This document shows, piece after piece, positions 34,703 to 43,543 of a DNA stretch of 64,000 bases. The DNA comes from Clostridium akagii DSM 12554. GTDB lineage: Bacteria > Bacillota > Clostridia > Clostridiales > Clostridiaceae. A program made the translations under genes and the position numbers. The stretch lies in contig NZ_JMLK01000006.1 in NCBI RefSeq assembly GCF_000686725.1, positions 62,001-126,000 of the forward strand, given 5' to 3'. The notes under the pieces were generated by a model. The model ran no database searches, had not been told where the DNA came from, and saw only the letters and a program-made list of their open reading frames with translations. Each line of letters opens with the position of its first letter. Position 1 is the stretch's first letter.

Positions 34703-36520
34703 TCACATTGGGTCTTTATCTAAAATCACTTTGTAAGGCCTCATCATTTCATTATCTTCGTGGTCAAGTATGTGGCAGTGCCAAACGTATCCTGGACCAA
34801 GGCTAGGGTTAAATGGGAAGAGATTAACTCCTGGTTTAACTTTGTCTGGGTCCGAATCTTGTGGAGCAAAACGTACTATAAATGTGGTTACCTCACCTGG
34901 ATTTGCTCTAACTGTATCTTTAAAACCTTTTTCATTATCATCAGGAAGTATAGGTTCCTCAATAAGATAATCATCAACAGGTAGAGTTATTGTTGGATGA
35001 TCTAGTGGTGGCATTCCGTTAATATTTATCCAATCATCAGTGTATTGTTCAGTTTCAAATGCTTGCCTAGATTGAATCAGAAAATTTACTAGATGCAAGT
35101 GAATTGGATGAGTATCACCAGTTAAATTTACAATTTCCCATTTTTCAGTTGAACCTACCAAAGGACATTCAGAAATAGGAGCAGACCAATTTTGACCATT
35201 AAGAAGAACTTCAGTAGGACCATTTTCACCCATGACTTCAAATAGAACTAAGGTTCTCTTAGGAGTATCAGGCACAAGTTTTGGAATATTGTTTAATTTT
35301 CCAGGAATTACATATGATTTTAAAGGATAGAAACACGAAACAGTAAATTGCATAATCTGAGCTACAGTTTCTGGATTTGGTTCATCACCATCTGGAAATG
35401 GTGCAGTAGCATGATTTTCTAAAATTAGTTTAATTCCTGGAGACAAATATGAGAAATCTACAATAACATCTGCTCTTTCCCCAGGGGCTAGTAGTAATGA
35501 AGTTAGTTTTGCAGGTTTAGGCAAATAACCTCCATCACCACCAATTTGAATAAATTCCATATTATTAGAAAAAGTTAAATTATAAAATCTAGCATTTGAG
35601 CCATTTAATAATCTAAAGCGATATTGGCATCGATCTACATTTAAATTTGGCCATATTTTTCCATTCACCATTATTGTATCGCCAAAAAATTCTGGCATCC
35701 AATATGGATGAATATCAGGATTTATTCCCTCTGTGGGGAAATAAAAGGAACCATCTGTATAAAAAGACCTATCTTGAATTACAATTGGGATTTCATATTT
35801 TTTATCCGGAAAAAATTTTCCGGGAATGTCTAAGGGATTTTCACTGTCTCGGATTAAATAAAATCCTGCAAGACCCATTAGTACATTAAGTCTTGTTATT
35901 CCCAGGGTATGATCATGGTACCAAAGAGTGGTAGATGGTTGTTTATTTGGATACTGATAAATTGAAGTTATAAATTCAGGACCCACTTTATCTTCTTTAG
36001 CAGTAAACCAAGCACTGGGATGTCCATCATTAACTGAATTATTTTCCATGCCGTGTAGATGCGTAACAATTGGAACTGGAAATTGAGCTTTTGCAAGGCC
36101 TGGTGGAAAAGGTGGAACTGAATCAGCGTCTACCATACCCAAGTTATTTGGATCTGCCCAGTGAATTGTGGGGTCTACTGGTAATGGATTAGATGCTTTA
36201 AGGGTATTAATCCATTGAACATTAACAGGTATTCCTCTAATAGTTTCAAAGGTAGCACCAGGAGCATTACGAAAATTATTAATTGTTCTATTTGTTTTTT
36301 TATCTATAACATTACCACCATATCCGAAAACAACAGTTCGAGGAAAGCCATAGGGCAAAATCTGTTCTTTAAATTGACTTACAAAAATCACATAATTGTG
36401 GCTTATAATTTCTTTGCTGAAGGGATCCTTTATTACGTTTGGAAGGTATACTGGTGGTATTACTAGCTGATTTTTATATTTGGGTATTTTTATAGGATCA
36501 AGTTCTGAATACATAAACAT
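34703..36520 (-). CDS. CotA-like multicopper oxidase
   Basis: The product, about 605 residues, has the four copper motifs in order: T-H-L-H-G-M near residue 155, W-Y-H-D-H-T near 205, H-P-I-H-L-H-L near 480 and Y-V-W-H-C-H-I-L-D-H-E-D-N-E-M-M near 590. The size and the bilirubin-oxidase/spore-coat CotA subfamily pattern are clear; CotA oxidises phenolics and bilirubin and is in the spore coat of Bacillus. No signal peptide is visible. ATG 36520 follows GAGGAG by 4 nt; ATG 36514 is an alternative. It needs oxygen, which is notable in an apparent anaerobe. Confidence 0.93.
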   Translation of the reverse strand: MFMYSELDPIKIPKYKNQLVIPPVYLPNVIKDPFSKEIISHNYVIFVSQFKEQILPYGFPRTVVFGYGGNVIDKKTNRTINNFRNAPGATFETIRGIPVNVQWINTLKASNPLPVDPTIHWADPNNLGMVDADSVPPFPPGLAKAQFPVPIVTHLHGMENNSVNDGHPSAWFTAKEDKVGPEFITSIYQYPNKQPSTTLWYHDHTLGITRLNVLMGLAGFYLIRDSENPLDIPGKFFPDKKYEIPIVIQDRSFYTDGSFYFPTEGINPDIHPYWMPEFFGDTIMVNGKIWPNLNVDRCQYRFRLLNGSNARFYNLTFSNNMEFIQIGGDGGYLPKPAKLTSLLLAPGERADVIVDFSYLSPGIKLILENHATAPFPDGDEPNPETVAQIMQFTVSCFYPLKSYVIPGKLNNIPKLVPDTPKRTLVLFEVMGENGPTEVLLNGQNWSAPISECPLVGSTEKWEIVNLTGDTHPIHLHLVNFLIQSRQAFETEQYTDDWININGMPPLDHPTITLPVDDYLIEEPILPDDNEKGFKDTVRANPGEVTTFIVRFAPQDSDPDKVKPGVNLFPFNPSLGPGYVWHCHILDHEDNEMMRPYKVILDKDPM

Positions 36521-36632
36521 CAAGCTCCTCATAATACATTTTGGATAAGAAAATTAAGGAGTATACATAATTGATGTCTTAAAATATAGTATGCATAATG
36601 TATAAAATGTGTTTAATTATTTTAATTATAGA

Positions 36633-36644
36633 ACAATCGTTTGT
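36633..36644. promoter_or_regulatory. Operator-like palindrome in the oxidase/PTS-regulator divergent region
   Basis: ACAATCGTTTGT is a near-palindrome and shares the CAATCGTTTG core with the operator at 47921-47934 upstream of the amylopullulanase. It could be bound by the same LacI-type regulator, but the palindrome is only 12 bp, so chance is possible. Confidence 0.35.
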
Positions 36645-36681
36645 ACATTGATGAATTAGTGTCAAGTAAATTGGGACAATA

Positions 36682-36727
36682 TATGTTCATGTTTACCTTG
36701 TATTACAAATATGAACAATTGTATAAT
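36682..36727 (+). promoter_or_regulatory. Candidate promoter of the PTS regulator operon
   Basis: TTGTAT at 36698-36703 and TATAAT at 36722-36727 are 18 nt apart, a good sigma-A arrangement, and lie about 50 nt before the regulator start. TGTTCAT (36683-36689) and ATGAACA flank the -35 box as an inverted repeat, a plausible operator. Confidence 0.5.
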
Positions 36728-36776
36728 GATAATGGAAGGGGGGCATTTTAGTAATTATCTTAGGTTGGTGATTTGT

Positions 36777-38870
36777 ATGGATAAGTTTAGTTCAAGGCAA
36801 ATAGATTTAGTTAAAAGATTAATTAATAATGAAAACGTTACAGTTAAGACTTTTGCACAAACGTATAATGTAAGTACTAGAACAATTTATAGAGAAATAG
36901 ACAACATCAATAAGTTGATTTCTAAATATAAAACAAGCGTACAAAATACACTAAATGGTTTAAGTTTGAATGGAAAAAATGAAGAAATATTAGAACTCAA
37001 ATTAGCAATGTATGGATCTGAGTCTCTATCAGAAGCAAAAAATAGAAAAAATTTTATAATGGCAGAGCTTTTACAATGTAAAGACCCCATTAAAATTCAA
37101 TATTTTGCAAATAAATTTGATGTATCTAGTTCAACAATAAGTCACCATGTAAAGGATATAAAAGAACGGCTGGAAAAAAATCATATAAATCTTATTTCTA
37201 AACCAGGTGTTGGAATATATATAGAAGGTGATGAAAAAAATATTAGGCACACATTAGTAGATTTACTCTATAAAAATTATAATTTAGAACAATTGATTGG
37301 ATTCATAGAAAATGATAGTGAAGAAATAAGTAAAGTTAAAAAAAACAGAATTCAAGAACTTAACAATAGATTGCTAAACATAATAGATTATGAAACTATT
37401 TATCTGATTGAGAGATCACTTTCTAATATAGAGTCAACAATGGATTATAAAATTGATGATAGATTATATATTGAATTATCTATACACCTTTCTTTAGCTA
37501 TTGAGAGACTTAGAAATAATGAAAAAATAAGTTTTGATAACATTACTTTGGAAAAATTAAAGAAGTCACAAGAATATAAAGTAGCAAAAGTTATAGCAAA
37601 GTATATTGAGAATGAAATAGATATTAAGATTCCAGAGGGTGAACTTGGATATATTACAGTTCATCTTCAAGGAGTAAGGGTTGGAGGAAATAGTCTGAAT
37701 CTAAGTGAAAAATATTTATATTCACTTACAGATAAGGTAATAGATGAAGCATCAAAGATATTTAACATAAAATTTGAGGAAGATTCCATTCTCAAAAAAG
37801 ATTTAAATATGCATCTTTTATATTCGATTTATAGGCTAAAATCTGGTTATAAGATAAGAAATCCATTAATTAGTGAAATTAAACGCCAATATGGAGATGT
37901 ATTTAATAGATGTAATAATGTTTTAAATGTGCTTAGGGGAAATCTAAATGTAGAAATAAGTGATGACGAGATTGGATATATATGCATGCATTTTGCAGCT
38001 GCAATGGAAAGAATCAAGGATAAAATGGTTATATATAATGTACTTTTAGTTTGTGCCAGTGGAGTAGGAACTTCAAGAATGCTTGCAGCTAGAATAAAAA
38101 AAATCAAAGAGATAAATATAGTGGCCGTGTCCTCAGTACTTAAAATTGATGAAATAATTAATAAAAACCCTGTTGATTTAATAATATCTACAGTACCAAT
38201 AAAGCGTGGAAACAAGAGAATTATTGTTGTAAATCCATTATTTACTGAAAATGATATTAGAAAACTTGAGGATGAGCTAAACATAAAGATAACTATAGAG
38301 AATGAAGAAAGAACTCAATCTTTTGAAAAACAAATGGAGAATGTGGAAAATGTAAAAGCGTACAGTAATGAAATAAGTACTATTGTAAAAAACACTTTTT
38401 TTTCGGAAATACAAGCCACAACAGTAAATGACGTAATTGAAGAATTATTAGAAGAACAAATCAAGTTTGGGGTAATCCAAAGGAAAATATCAAAAGGCAT
38501 TAAAGTCATACTACAAAATAGGGAAGGATTAGGTACTATAATACTGCCAAATAAAAAATTTGTTATATATCATTGTGTAAGTGATGATATTAAACAATCT
38601 ATGATAACGGTGGGAAAACTAAAAACACCAATAAATCTTGTGAATTTAATAGGGGAAAAAGAATTAATCTATACTGCTTTTCTTATGGTAGCACCAGTAA
38701 ATAAAAAAAGTAGCTTGGAAGTTATTGGAGATTTATCAGCAACTATAATTGAACAAGATGATTTTATTGATAGATTAAATGAAAGTAAGAATGGAGAAGA
38801 GTGTAGAAAAATAATAGAAAAAACTCTTATATCAAAATTATATTTCCATATAATAAGAGTTTTTAATTAA
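36777..38870 (+). CDS. PTS-controlled transcriptional regulator (PRD/EIIB/EIIA type)
   Basis: The product is about 697 residues: two N-terminal HTH regions (RQIDLVKRLINNENVTVKTF..., FDVSSSTISHHVKDI), two PRD domains (about 185-385) that are phosphorylated by HPr/EII, a galactitol/EIIB-like domain (N-V-L-L-V-C-A-S-G-V-G-T-S-R) and a C-terminal EIIA-like domain with I-Y-H-C. This matches MtlR/LicR activators, which sense sugar flux through phosphorylation. The ATG 36777 follows a GGTGA; an earlier in-frame ATG at 36711 overlaps the promoter. It leads the PTS operon. Confidence 0.9.
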   Translation: MDKFSSRQIDLVKRLINNENVTVKTFAQTYNVSTRTIYREIDNINKLISKYKTSVQNTLNGLSLNGKNEEILELKLAMYGSESLSEAKNRKNFIMAELLQCKDPIKIQYFANKFDVSSSTISHHVKDIKERLEKNHINLISKPGVGIYIEGDEKNIRHTLVDLLYKNYNLEQLIGFIENDSEEISKVKKNRIQELNNRLLNIIDYETIYLIERSLSNIESTMDYKIDDRLYIELSIHLSLAIERLRNNEKISFDNITLEKLKKSQEYKVAKVIAKYIENEIDIKIPEGELGYITVHLQGVRVGGNSLNLSEKYLYSLTDKVIDEASKIFNIKFEEDSILKKDLNMHLLYSIYRLKSGYKIRNPLISEIKRQYGDVFNRCNNVLNVLRGNLNVEISDDEIGYICMHFAAAMERIKDKMVIYNVLLVCASGVGTSRMLAARIKKIKEINIVAVSSVLKIDEIINKNPVDLIISTVPIKRGNKRIIVVNPLFTENDIRKLEDELNIKITIENEERTQSFEKQMENVENVKAYSNEISTIVKNTFFSEIQATTVNDVIEELLEEQIKFGVIQRKISKGIKVILQNREGLGTIILPNKKFVIYHCVSDDIKQSMITVGKLKTPINLVNLIGEKELIYTAFLMVAPVNKKSSLEVIGDLSATIIEQDDFIDRLNESKNGEECRKIIEKTLISKLYFHIIRVFN

Positions 38871-38885
38871 AAAGGGGACGAGAGT

Positions 38886-39158
38886 TTGGGAAATAAGAAT
38901 TCGTTGTATAGCAAAAAAGGGCCTATTATTTTATTTTTTATTTTATTAAGTTCACCATGGGTTGTACAAATAAGAAATTTGTTTTTATCAGGAAAAATTG
39001 GAATAGCTATTAAGTTATCAATATTTGCAATAGTATTTTTAGTTGCATTATTTTGGATGCAAAAATGGTTTACAAAAATGCTTATTCAATATCAAAATAA
39101 TTTAAATATATCTATGAAAAAAATAGAAAATAAGAAAATGAGGAGGAGTTTAAAATGA
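38886..39158 (+). CDS. Small two-helix membrane protein in the PTS operon
   Basis: I do not recognise this 90-residue protein. It has two hydrophobic segments (about 13-28 and 42-60) and a basic C-terminus. The start is TTG behind GGGGACG, and it overlaps the IIB gene by 4 nt (ATGA), so it is translated with the PTS proteins. A regulator or assembly factor for the IIC component is possible. Confidence 0.65.
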   Translation: MGNKNSLYSKKGPIILFFILLSSPWVVQIRNLFLSGKIGIAIKLSIFAIVFLVALFWMQKWFTKMLIQYQNNLNISMKKIENKKMRRSLK

Positions 39159-39472
39159 AAGCAATAATTTTATGTAGTTGGGGTGCAACCTCTAGTTCAC
39201 TTGCCAAAGCTGCTTCAGATGAGGCTAAAAAGAGAAATTTAGATATAGTTGTAGATGCAGGTGGCACTGGAGAATTTAAGAAAAAAGCAGCAAATTATTC
39301 TGTAGCATTACTAGAACCACAGGTACGGCATTTGAAAAAAGAAGTGGAAGTAGCTGCAAGTAAATTCGATATTCCTGTGGAGATAGTAGACATGCAAGCT
39401 TTTGCATTCATGAATGGTGGAAAAGTACTTGATCAAATAATTAAGATTGCAAAAGACGCAGGTAAAATGTAA
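39155..39472 (+). CDS. PTS Lac/cellobiose-type IIB component
   Basis: The 105-residue protein has the IIB fold with the phosphocysteine in M-K-A-I-I-L-C-S-W-G-A-T-S-S-S-L-A; the C-S-x-G loop is variant (Trp and Ala at usual Ala/Met positions). It passes phosphate from IIA to the sugar through IIC. It is followed by the IIC gene after 59 nt. Confidence 0.9.
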   Translation: MKAIILCSWGATSSSLAKAASDEAKKRNLDIVVDAGGTGEFKKKAANYSVALLEPQVRHLKKEVEVAASKFDIPVEIVDMQAFAFMNGGKVLDQIIKIAKDAGKM

Positions 39473-39531
39473 TTAAGATAAGGGTTAATTCCCGTATCCT
39501 AATAATAAATATTTTAGGAGGAATAATAGCT

Positions 39532-40860
39532 ATGAAAGAGAACAAGTTTATGAAATGGATGGAAGAAAAGTTAATGCCCGTCCTTGGGAAATTGGCACAA
39601 AATATTTACTTACAATCAATACGTGATGCATTTTGTGTTTTTGCACTACCACTTATAATTAGTGGATCTGTATTTTTAATTATTGCAAACCCACCTACAG
39701 CACTTGGCTGGGGAGTTGTAAATGCATGGAATAATGCAATTACCCCAATTCAAAGCAATATTATGATTGCATTTAATTTAAGTTTTGGAATTATGGCAGT
39801 AGCTGTTGCATTTGGTACAGCCTATAGCCTTGCTTCAAGGTGGGATATGGATGAATCACTCTGTGGAATGCTATCCCTTGTGTGTTTCTTTATTGTATGT
39901 TTCCCAGCTTCAGATATTACAAAGGTTAAATTTGGTGACGTTTTAAACTACCTTGGCGGGCAGGGATTATTTATTGCAATAATCTTAGGAATATTAACAA
40001 CAATTGTAGTTAGATTGTTTACTCAAAAAGGGTTAGTTATTAAAATGCCTGCAGGTGTACCACCATATGTTGTAAGAACATTTAGTGCATTAGTACCATT
40101 CTTTGTAATGATAACCTTATCATGGGCAGTAGAATGGATCGTGTGGGCAAATTTAAAAATTACATTGCCACAATTAGTATTAAATCTATTTAGACCTCTA
40201 GTTGCGGTATCAAACAGCTATCCCGCAGCAGTACTTGAAATTGTTTTAATGATGCTTTTATGGTCACTTGGTATTCACGGAATGAATGTTGTATCTTCAG
40301 TTGCTTATCCATTTTGGACAGCTCAATTAGCTGCTAACACTGCTGCTCGTAATGCTGGGACACCACTCCATGGAATTGTTACAGAACCATTTTTTCATAT
40401 GTTTACACATATAGGCGGGTCAGGATTAACATGGCCATTAGTAATAATGTTTTTATTTTCAGCATCAAAACAACTTAAGAGTCTTGGTAAAATAGAACTT
40501 ATACCAGCAATATTTAATATAAATGAACCAATAATGTTTGGAGCACCTCTTGTGCTTAATCCAATAATGTTTATTCCGTTTATACTTGCCCCTGTTGCTG
40601 CTGTAACTATAAACTATATTGCATTTTTCAGTGGAATTGTTCCTAAAATAGTAATGCAACCACCATTCACTGTTCCAGTATTTTTCGGTGGACTTATAGC
40701 AACAGGTGGATATTGGCAAGGCGCTGCACTTCAACTTTTAAATTTAATTGTTTCAGCATTAATTTACTGGCCTTTCTTTAAAATGTTTGAAAAACAACTT
40801 GTAATAAACGAAAAGCAAGCAGAACTTGAAATACAAGCAAATAGTGGTGAAACAGTATAA
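39532..40860 (+). CDS. PTS Lac/cellobiose-type IIC component
   Basis: A 442-residue membrane permease with about ten helices. The start FMKWMEEKLMPVLGKLAQNIYLQSIRDAF and the region NINEPIMFGAPLVLNPIMFIPF are typical of CelB/LacE. It transports and phosphorylates a beta-glucoside, lactose or oligosaccharide. AGGAGG precedes the ATG. Confidence 0.93.
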   Translation: MKENKFMKWMEEKLMPVLGKLAQNIYLQSIRDAFCVFALPLIISGSVFLIIANPPTALGWGVVNAWNNAITPIQSNIMIAFNLSFGIMAVAVAFGTAYSLASRWDMDESLCGMLSLVCFFIVCFPASDITKVKFGDVLNYLGGQGLFIAIILGILTTIVVRLFTQKGLVIKMPAGVPPYVVRTFSALVPFFVMITLSWAVEWIVWANLKITLPQLVLNLFRPLVAVSNSYPAAVLEIVLMMLLWSLGIHGMNVVSSVAYPFWTAQLAANTAARNAGTPLHGIVTEPFFHMFTHIGGSGLTWPLVIMFLFSASKQLKSLGKIELIPAIFNINEPIMFGAPLVLNPIMFIPFILAPVAAVTINYIAFFSGIVPKIVMQPPFTVPVFFGGLIATGGYWQGAALQLLNLIVSALIYWPFFKMFEKQLVINEKQAELEIQANSGETV

Positions 40861-40890
40861 TAAATATCATTTATGAATGGAGGCTTAACA

Positions 40891-41244
40891 GTGAGCGAAG
40901 AAAACAAAATGGATTTAGAAAAAATTATTTTTAATCTAGTACTTCACGGTGGAAATGCCAGAGGAAAGGCATATGATGCCATAGATGCTGCTGAAGAAGG
41001 AAATTTTGAATTAGCAGAAAAGTGCCTAGATGAAGCAGATGAAGAATTTTATGATGGGCACGAATATCAGAATATGCTAATTCAAGGCAAGATGGATAGT
41101 GAAACACCTAATTTTCTAGTAATACATGCACAAGATCAGCTTATGACGGCTCTATCAGAAAAAAATCTGATTAAAAGGGAGATAGAATTATATAAAAAAG
41201 TGTTTGAATTAGAAAAAAAAGTAAATAATTTAATAAAAAAATAG
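40891..41244 (+). CDS. PTS Lac/cellobiose-type IIA component
   Basis: The product is 117 residues: LHGGNARGKAYDAIDAAEEG, and the phosphohistidine region F-L-V-I-H-A-Q-D-Q-L-M-T-A. GTG 40891 has TGGAGG upstream and is preferred to the in-frame ATG at 40873. It completes the PTS. No phospho-beta-glycosidase is encoded in the operon. Confidence 0.93.
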   Translation: MSEENKMDLEKIIFNLVLHGGNARGKAYDAIDAAEEGNFELAEKCLDEADEEFYDGHEYQNMLIQGKMDSETPNFLVIHAQDQLMTALSEKNLIKREIELYKKVFELEKKVNNLIKK

Positions 41245-41287
41245 GAAACATCCTTAAATAATTTTAAATTATCTTAGGATATTTCCA
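41245..41287. repeat. Long AT-rich inverted repeat after the PTS operon
   Basis: GGAAACATCCTTAAATAATT and its near reverse complement ending AGGATATTTCC give about 18 of 21 pairs, right after the IIA stop. No T-run follows, so it may protect mRNA ends or act as a weak terminator. Confidence 0.5.
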
Positions 41288-41345
41288 ATAGATACTGTGT
41301 GTATAAATTTTAACTCTAAAATATACTAATTACAATACAAATATT

Positions 41346-41395
41346 AAAAAGGTTGTGATATAAATTGTTAAAATAATTTTTATTACAACCTTTTT
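41346..41395. terminator. Terminator hairpin (AAAAAGGTTGT...ACAACCTTTTT)
   Basis: An 11-bp stem around a 28-nt AT-rich loop, with T-run on both strands. It can terminate the PTS operon on the plus strand. Confidence 0.75.
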
Positions 41396-41754
41396 AATTG
41401 AATTATCATAGCTGTATTGACCGGGTAATAATGAACATGTATAATTAGAATATGAGTAAATATTTTGAAAGGCTAAGGTATGTGTGATATGCGTAAGTAA
41501 TCTTTTTAGGGCAAGTAACATCACAATTATTTTTAAAATGTGCAATTATATGGATGCGCTTATTTTTGTGATGCAAATAAAGTTCTTGAGAGGATTACAC
41601 CATACTTTTATATAAGGCAACTTAATTAAAACACGGTTAAAGTGAGATAAATTAAAACTAGCATTTAGGTATGAACTATTTCTGATTGCTACATTTTAGT
41701 AAGTCTAAATTAATAACCGCTGAATTAAATGTTGTAAAATTATTCAAGTATATG

Positions 41755-41785
41755 ATCCTCTCCAAATAATTGGAGGGATTTTTTT
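41755..41785 (+). promoter_or_regulatory. Terminator-like hairpin that contains the ABC-F ribosome site
   Basis: ATCCTCTCCA and TGGAGGGAT fold into a hairpin with a 6-nt loop, followed by seven T and directly by the ATG at 41786. The right arm carries the GGAGGGA Shine-Dalgarno. The same structure can therefore stop transcription and hide the ribosome site. Known leaders of antibiotic-inducible ABC-F genes use attenuation, but this exact layout is unusual. Confidence 0.7.
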
Positions 41786-43423
41786 ATGCTAAATTTGGAA
41801 ATTAATAATTTGAAAAAATATTTCGGAGATAAATTAATATTAGATATAAACAATTTAAAGGTATATAGTGAAGATAAAATAGGTATAGTTGGAGCTAATG
41901 GAGCAGGTAAAAGTACTTTGCTTAATATACTTTGCGGCGAGATGGATAAAGATCAAGGATATATAAAACATTATGGTGAATATGCTTATATTAGCCAACT
42001 TAAAGAACCAAATCATGCTATTTTAAATAATCAGCTGCACAGAAAATTTAATTTAAAAGATAAAGATAAGGATAATTTAAGTGGGGGAGAAAAAACTAGG
42101 CTAAAAATAGCAGAAGCCTTTAGTGAAAGAAGTAGTATGCTTTTTGCAGATGAGCCAACATCAAATTTGGATATTTCCGCTATTAAAATGTTTCAAGAAA
42201 TGCTTCTAGAATTTAATGGAGCTATAATGATTGTTTCACATGATAGAGAACTTTTAGATGGAGTTTGTAACAAAATAATTGAAATTGAAAATGGAAAAAC
42301 AAAAACATATGATGGAAACTACTCTAATTATATGGAGCAAAAGAAACTTGAAATAGATAGAAAAAAGTTTGAATATGATCATTATTTAAATGAGAAACAA
42401 AAGCTGCAAAAGTCAGCTATGGAAATTTCAAATAAAACTTCTTCAATGAGGCAAGTACCAAAGAGAATGGGAAATTCTGAGGCTAGACTTCATCGCAAAA
42501 TGGGCAATCAGAAGGCAAAAGGAAAACTAGAAAAAACTAGAAAGTCTATATATTCAAGAATTGAGCATATAGAAATAAAAGAACGGGTAGAAATTGCGGA
42601 GAGAACAAAAATAGATTTCGAAGCATTAAATAAGGTTCATTCCAAAATTATTATTCATGGAGAAAACATTGATAAATCATTTGGGAAAAAAGTCATATTT
42701 AATAAAGCAGAATTTAATATATTTAGTGGCACAAGAACAGCTTTAATCGGTGACAATGGTTGTGGTAAAACAACCTTAATAAAAATGATACTAAAGGCTG
42801 AGGAGAAAATAGAAATTTCAAAAGTACTAAATATAGGCTATTTTAGTCAGGATTTAAGCATTCTAGATGAAGAGGAAACAATACTCAATAATGTTATGAG
42901 GAATTCTGTTTATAATGAAGAGTTTGTAAGGCTTATATTATCAAGGCTTTTGTTTAAAAGGGATGATGTATATAAAAAAGTTTCATTTTTAAGTGGTGGG
43001 GAAAGGGTAAAACTTTGCTTTGCAAAGATAATTCTTGAAGGAAGCAACATGTTAATACTTGACGAACCAACCAATTATCTGGATTTATATTCAATTGAGG
43101 CATTAGAAGATGTCCTAAAGGATTATGGGGGAACAATTTTATTTGTATCCCATGACCGGAAATTTGTTGAAAAAATTGCAACAGATATAATGTGCATTGA
43201 AAATCAAATAGTAAAATCCTTCAAAGGAAATTACCATGAGTACTTGAGTTTTATCAATAGACCCAAGGAAGTAAGCAGTATATTTAGTAATGAAAAAATG
43301 CTTTTGGAAAATAAGATATCTGAGATTATAGGTAGGCTTTCTATGCCGTCAAGGGACGATAATATTAGAAAATTAGATGAGGAATATAAGGATATTTTGA
43401 GAAAAATCAGAGAAATAGAATAA
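41786..43423 (+). CDS. Antibiotic-resistance ABC-F protein (VmlR/Vga-like)
   Basis: The 545-residue soluble protein has two ABC domains: Walker A GANGAGKST and GDNGCGKTT, signatures LSGGEKTR and LSGGERVK. The inter-domain linker reads S-S-M-R-Q-V-P-K-R-M-G-N-S-E-A-R-L-H-R-K-M-G-N-Q-K-A-K, the arrangement I associate with VmlR/Vga proteins that dislodge lincosamides, streptogramin A or pleuromutilins from the ribosome. The drug range cannot be read from sequence. A hairpin overlaps its ribosome site, and a strong terminator follows. Confidence 0.9.
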   Translation: MLNLEINNLKKYFGDKLILDINNLKVYSEDKIGIVGANGAGKSTLLNILCGEMDKDQGYIKHYGEYAYISQLKEPNHAILNNQLHRKFNLKDKDKDNLSGGEKTRLKIAEAFSERSSMLFADEPTSNLDISAIKMFQEMLLEFNGAIMIVSHDRELLDGVCNKIIEIENGKTKTYDGNYSNYMEQKKLEIDRKKFEYDHYLNEKQKLQKSAMEISNKTSSMRQVPKRMGNSEARLHRKMGNQKAKGKLEKTRKSIYSRIEHIEIKERVEIAERTKIDFEALNKVHSKIIIHGENIDKSFGKKVIFNKAEFNIFSGTRTALIGDNGCGKTTLIKMILKAEEKIEISKVLNIGYFSQDLSILDEEETILNNVMRNSVYNEEFVRLILSRLLFKRDDVYKKVSFLSGGERVKLCFAKIILEGSNMLILDEPTNYLDLYSIEALEDVLKDYGGTILFVSHDRKFVEKIATDIMCIENQIVKSFKGNYHEYLSFINRPKEVSSIFSNEKMLLENKISEIIGRLSMPSRDDNIRKLDEEYKDILRKIREIE

Positions 43424-43492
43424 TATAAACTTTTGGGAAAATTATCTGTTGATCATGGGCTTTTACACATTGTAATTTGGAATATAACTAGA

Positions 43493-43537
43493 AAATCAAG
43501 GCGATACTTTTAAATAGTATCACCTTGATTTTTTTAG
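43493..43537. terminator. Bidirectional terminator between the ABC-F and amylopullulanase genes
   Basis: AAATCAAGG-GATACT pairs with AGTATC-CCTTGATTT over about 15 bp and ends in seven T. It lies between the convergent genes. Confidence 0.92.
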
Positions 43538-43543
43538 TTATTG

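Larger units (their letters stand above)
41288..41785. other. Leader/intergenic region before the resistance ABC-F gene
   Basis: About 500 bp without a supported gene. It holds a terminator hairpin at 41346-41395, short unannotated frames without good ribosome sites (for example an 11-codon ATG frame at 41452-41487) and the hairpin touching the ABC-F start. The length suggests a regulated leader. Confidence 0.5.
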
